From an uncultured Acetatifactor sp. (GTDB lineage Bacteria; Bacillota; Clostridia; Lachnospirales; Lachnospiraceae), in the NCBI GenBank assembly GCA_947631715.1, contig CANRMK010000144.1:1-6341 (forward strand): a DNA stretch of 6,341 bases, written 5' to 3'. Both the position numbers and the translations under genes were made by a program. The notes below the pieces were generated by a model, which saw nothing but the letters and a program-made list of their open reading frames with translations, was not told the origin of the DNA and did not search any database. Positions 3,926 through 6,341 of the stretch are shown here, piece after piece (position 1 is the first letter of the stretch; the number at the start of each line of letters is the position of its first letter).

Positions 3926-6341
3926 GCGAAAAACTTGTTTTGATAGACGGACACAGTATTTTGAACAGAGCCTTTTACGGCGTACCCGATCTGAGCAACG
4001 CCCAGGGGCTCCACACCAATGCCATATACGGGTTCCTCAACATACTCTTTAAGATCCTGGAGGAGGAAAAGCCCGATTATCTGGCGGTGGCCTTTGATGT
4101 GCACGCCCCAACGTTCCGCCATGAGATTTATGCGGACTACAAGGGCACGCGGAAAGCCATGCCGGAGGAGCTGCGGGAGCAGGTGCCTGTGATGAAAGAC
4201 GTGCTTCGGGCCATGAACGTGGTCATTGTGGAGCAGGCAGGGCTGGAGGCGGACGATATCCTGGGTACATTGGCAAAGAAAGCGGCGGCGGAGGGGCTTT
4301 TGGTGTCTCTGGTGTCCGGGGACCGGGATCTGTTGCAGATAGCGGATCGGTCCGTCAAGATCAGGATTCCGAAGACAAGACAGGGCAGGACGGAGATCGA
4401 GGACTATTATCCGGAGGACGTGGAGCGGGTCTACCATGTGACGCCCCAGCAGTTCATAGACCTGAAAGCGCTGATGGGAGATACCTCCGACAATATCCCC
4501 GGCGTTCCCAAGGTGGGAGAAAAGACGGCCACGGAACTGATGATGCAGTATGGATCTCTGGATCAGATCTATGAACATGTGGAGGAGATCACAAAAAAGA
4601 GTATTCGTGAGTCCCTGAAAGAAAACAGGGACCTGGCGGATCTGAGCAAAATCCTTGCCACCATAAAAACGGACTGCGATATCTGCCTGGACTATCAAAA
4701 GGCCAGGGCGGAGGGCTTTTACACCCGGGAAGCGTACCAGCTGTTCAAACAGTTGGAATTTAAAAATATGCTTTCCCGGTTCGAAAGTGCCGATGCGGAG
4801 GCGGCGGGGCAAAAGACTGCGGAGCATTTCCACCGGGAGGATTCCTTGAAAGATTTCCTAAAACGGCTGGATAGGATCCAGGAGGGAGACAGGCCGGGGA
4901 TCTTTCTGGCGGTAGAGGATCACAGGCTGTTCGGCGCTGCTGTGTGCACGGAGACCGGGGAGACTTATTTTTATCCGGTTGCTCCCGAGAAAGACGGACA
5001 GCTCTCTCTGTTTGAGGAGGCCGGAAACGACGGGGAGGAGAACGAACTAAGGGAAGCCTTTGTAAGGCTTTCGGGGCGCTGCGCCATAGCTGCCTTTGAC
5101 ATCAAGAAACAGTACGGGTATCTGGATCAGGATAGGCCGGAGCGGTATTTTGACGTGCTGATCGGGGCGTATTTATTAAATCCTCTGAAAAGCGATTACG
5201 ACCTGGAGACCATCGCCTCAGAGCATCTGGGGGTAATGCTTCCGGGCAGGGCGGAGCTGCTTGGAAAGGGCGGGTGGAGAACGTCGGCCCTGGAGCGGTC
5301 GGACAATTTTTTCCAGTATTGCTGCTATGGGGCATGGGTGTCCCAAAGGGCCCGGGAGGTCCTTGAGAAAAAGCTGCGGGAGACGGGCATGGACCGGCTG
5401 ATGGGTGAGATAGAAATGCCCCTTTCCCTTGTGCTTTATGACATGGAACGGGAGGGCGTTAAGGTCCGCAGGGAGGAGTTAAAGGCTTACGGGGATCTGC
5501 TGGTCCAGCAGATCGGGAAGCTGGAGGCTTCTATCTATGCCCAGGCGGGCACAGTGTTCAACATCAATTCCCCCAGACAGCTGGGAGAGATCCTCTTTGA
5601 AAAAATGGGAATGAAAGGCGGCAAGAAGACAAAGACCGGTTACTCTACCGCCGCGGACGTGCTGGAAAAGCTTGCGGAGGAGAATCCCATAGTGCGGGAT
5701 ATCCTGGAATACCGGGGGCTTGCGAAGTTAAAGTCCACCTATGCGGACGGGCTGGCGGCCTTTATCGGACCGGACGACAGGATCCACACGAATTTTAATC
5801 AGACCATTACAGCCACGGGCCGCATCAGCTCCACGGAGCCGAACCTCCAGAATATCCCCATGCGGACGGAGCAGGGGAGGCTGATCCGGAAAGTGTTCGT
5901 GCCCAGGGACGGGTATGTGTTCATGGACGCGGATTATTCCCAGATCGAGCTTCGGGTGCTGGCCCATATGTCCGGGGACGAACAGCTCATAGAAGCCTAC
6001 CGCATGGATCAGGATATCCACAGGATCACCGCGGCAAAGGTGTTCCACACGCCCTTTGACCAGGTGACGGCTCTTCAGCGGCGAAACGCCAAGGCGGTGA
6101 ACTTCGGCATCGTCTACGGCATCAGCTCCTTTGGGCTGAGCCAGGACTTAAGCATCAGCAGGCAGGAGGCCGCTGAGTACATCGAGCAGTATTTCACAAC
6201 CTATCCGAAAGTAAAAGAGTTTCTGGACAGCCTGGTGAGCGGGGCAAAAGAAAAAGGGTATGTCACCACCCTGTTCGGCAGGCGCAGGCCTGTGCCGGAG
6301 CTGTCCTCCTCTAACTTCATGCAGCGCTCTTTCGGGGAGCG
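3922..6341 (+). CDS. polA: DNA polymerase I (partial, 3' end outside window)
   Basis: Some 806 codons are present without frameshift, and the polymerase is cut by the window end. The enzyme fills gaps and removes RNA primers in replication and repair. Residues 1 to about 290 are the 5' nuclease: DGHSILNRAF, EADD (Asp111, Asp112), GDRD (Asp134, Asp136) and GDTSDN (Asp187, Asp190) with the helix-hairpin-helix after it, so this activity looks intact. Residues of about 320-480 match the 3'-5' exonuclease fold but have lost the acidic residues. The polymerase domain starts near 490: TATGRISSTEPNLQNIP, motif A DADYSQIELR (Asp671, Glu676) and the O-helix RRNAKAVNFGIVYG (Arg720, Lys724, Phe728, Tyr732). 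Motif C (HDE) lies beyond the window. The start MSEKLVLIDG matches the family. An in-frame ATG at 3889 would add 11 residues and has a poorer ribosome site. The gene probably belongs to the operon from 2520. Confidence 0.95.
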   Translation, partial: MSEKLVLIDGHSILNRAFYGVPDLSNAQGLHTNAIYGFLNILFKILEEEKPDYLAVAFDVHAPTFRHEIYADYKGTRKAMPEELREQVPVMKDVLRAMNVVIVEQAGLEADDILGTLAKKAAAEGLLVSLVSGDRDLLQIADRSVKIRIPKTRQGRTEIEDYYPEDVERVYHVTPQQFIDLKALMGDTSDNIPGVPKVGEKTATELMMQYGSLDQIYEHVEEITKKSIRESLKENRDLADLSKILATIKTDCDICLDYQKARAEGFYTREAYQLFKQLEFKNMLSRFESADAEAAGQKTAEHFHREDSLKDFLKRLDRIQEGDRPGIFLAVEDHRLFGAAVCTETGETYFYPVAPEKDGQLSLFEEAGNDGEENELREAFVRLSGRCAIAAFDIKKQYGYLDQDRPERYFDVLIGAYLLNPLKSDYDLETIASEHLGVMLPGRAELLGKGGWRTSALERSDNFFQYCCYGAWVSQRAREVLEKKLRETGMDRLMGEIEMPLSLVLYDMEREGVKVRREELKAYGDLLVQQIGKLEASIYAQAGTVFNINSPRQLGEILFEKMGMKGGKKTKTGYSTAADVLEKLAEENPIVRDILEYRGLAKLKSTYADGLAAFIGPDDRIHTNFNQTITATGRISSTEPNLQNIPMRTEQGRLIRKVFVPRDGYVFMDADYSQIELRVLAHMSGDEQLIEAYRMDQDIHRITAAKVFHTPFDQVTALQRRNAKAVNFGIVYGISSFGLSQDLSISRQEAAEYIEQYFTTYPKVKEFLDSLVSGAKEKGYVTTLFGRRRPVPELSSSNFMQRSFGE

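Noticed and set aside
3901..4833. Minus-strand 310-residue open frame opposite polA
   Set aside because: It is antisense to the conserved 5' nuclease domain of DNA polymerase I and has no support of its own.

Overview
The window looks like chromosomal core sequence from a Gram-positive clostridium, most likely a gut Lachnospiraceae-type Firmicute. The reasons are the sigma-A-like promoters with 17-bp spacing, GA-rich Shine-Dalgarno sequences, moderately GC-rich coding regions with frequent AGG arginine codons, AT-rich intergenic regions, and the style of the MetY, aldolase-like and DNA polymerase I proteins. This assignment is an inference from protein character, not a database match. There is no sign of a phage, transposon, CRISPR array, tRNA or rRNA.

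Layout. (1) 1-213: the 3' end of an unrecognised plus-strand gene. (2) 218-251: a strong hairpin between convergent genes. (3) 297-803, minus strand: a 168-residue LURP-one-related (YxjI-type, Tubby-C-like fold) protein with its own promoter at 871-899. (4) 804-1167: a 364-bp divergent intergenic region with a promoter for each flanking gene, a 7-bp-arm dyad between them, and a striking 106-nt, almost purely A/G leader before the next gene. (5) 1168-2463: O-acetylhomoserine sulfhydrylase (MetY). (6) 2520-3494: a DRE-TIM (HMGL-like) aldolase/lyase family protein of unknown substrate. It appears to have its own promoter, whose -35 box overlaps the metY stop codon. (7) 3559-3879: a 106-residue zf-HC2 anti-sigma-like protein with a C-terminal membrane anchor. 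(8) 3922-6341: DNA polymerase I (polA), cut by the window end just after the fingers region and before motif C.

How the genes relate. Everything from 1168 onward is on the plus strand with short gaps (56, 64 and 42 nt) and no convincing terminator between genes. Co-transcription of the aldolase-like gene, the zf-HC2 gene and polA is plausible. metY has its own strong promoter and may read through. The functions do not form one evident pathway: methionine/homocysteine synthesis, an unassigned carbon-carbon lyase, a small membrane zinc-finger protein and DNA repair/replication.

I did not find a clearly new multi-gene system. The points most worth a second look are the polypurine metY leader without a recognisable SAM riboswitch, the aldolase-like protein lacking the histidine expected of 4-hydroxy-2-oxovalerate aldolases, the orphan tail-anchored zinc-finger protein, and the chained mini-ORFs at the polA start.
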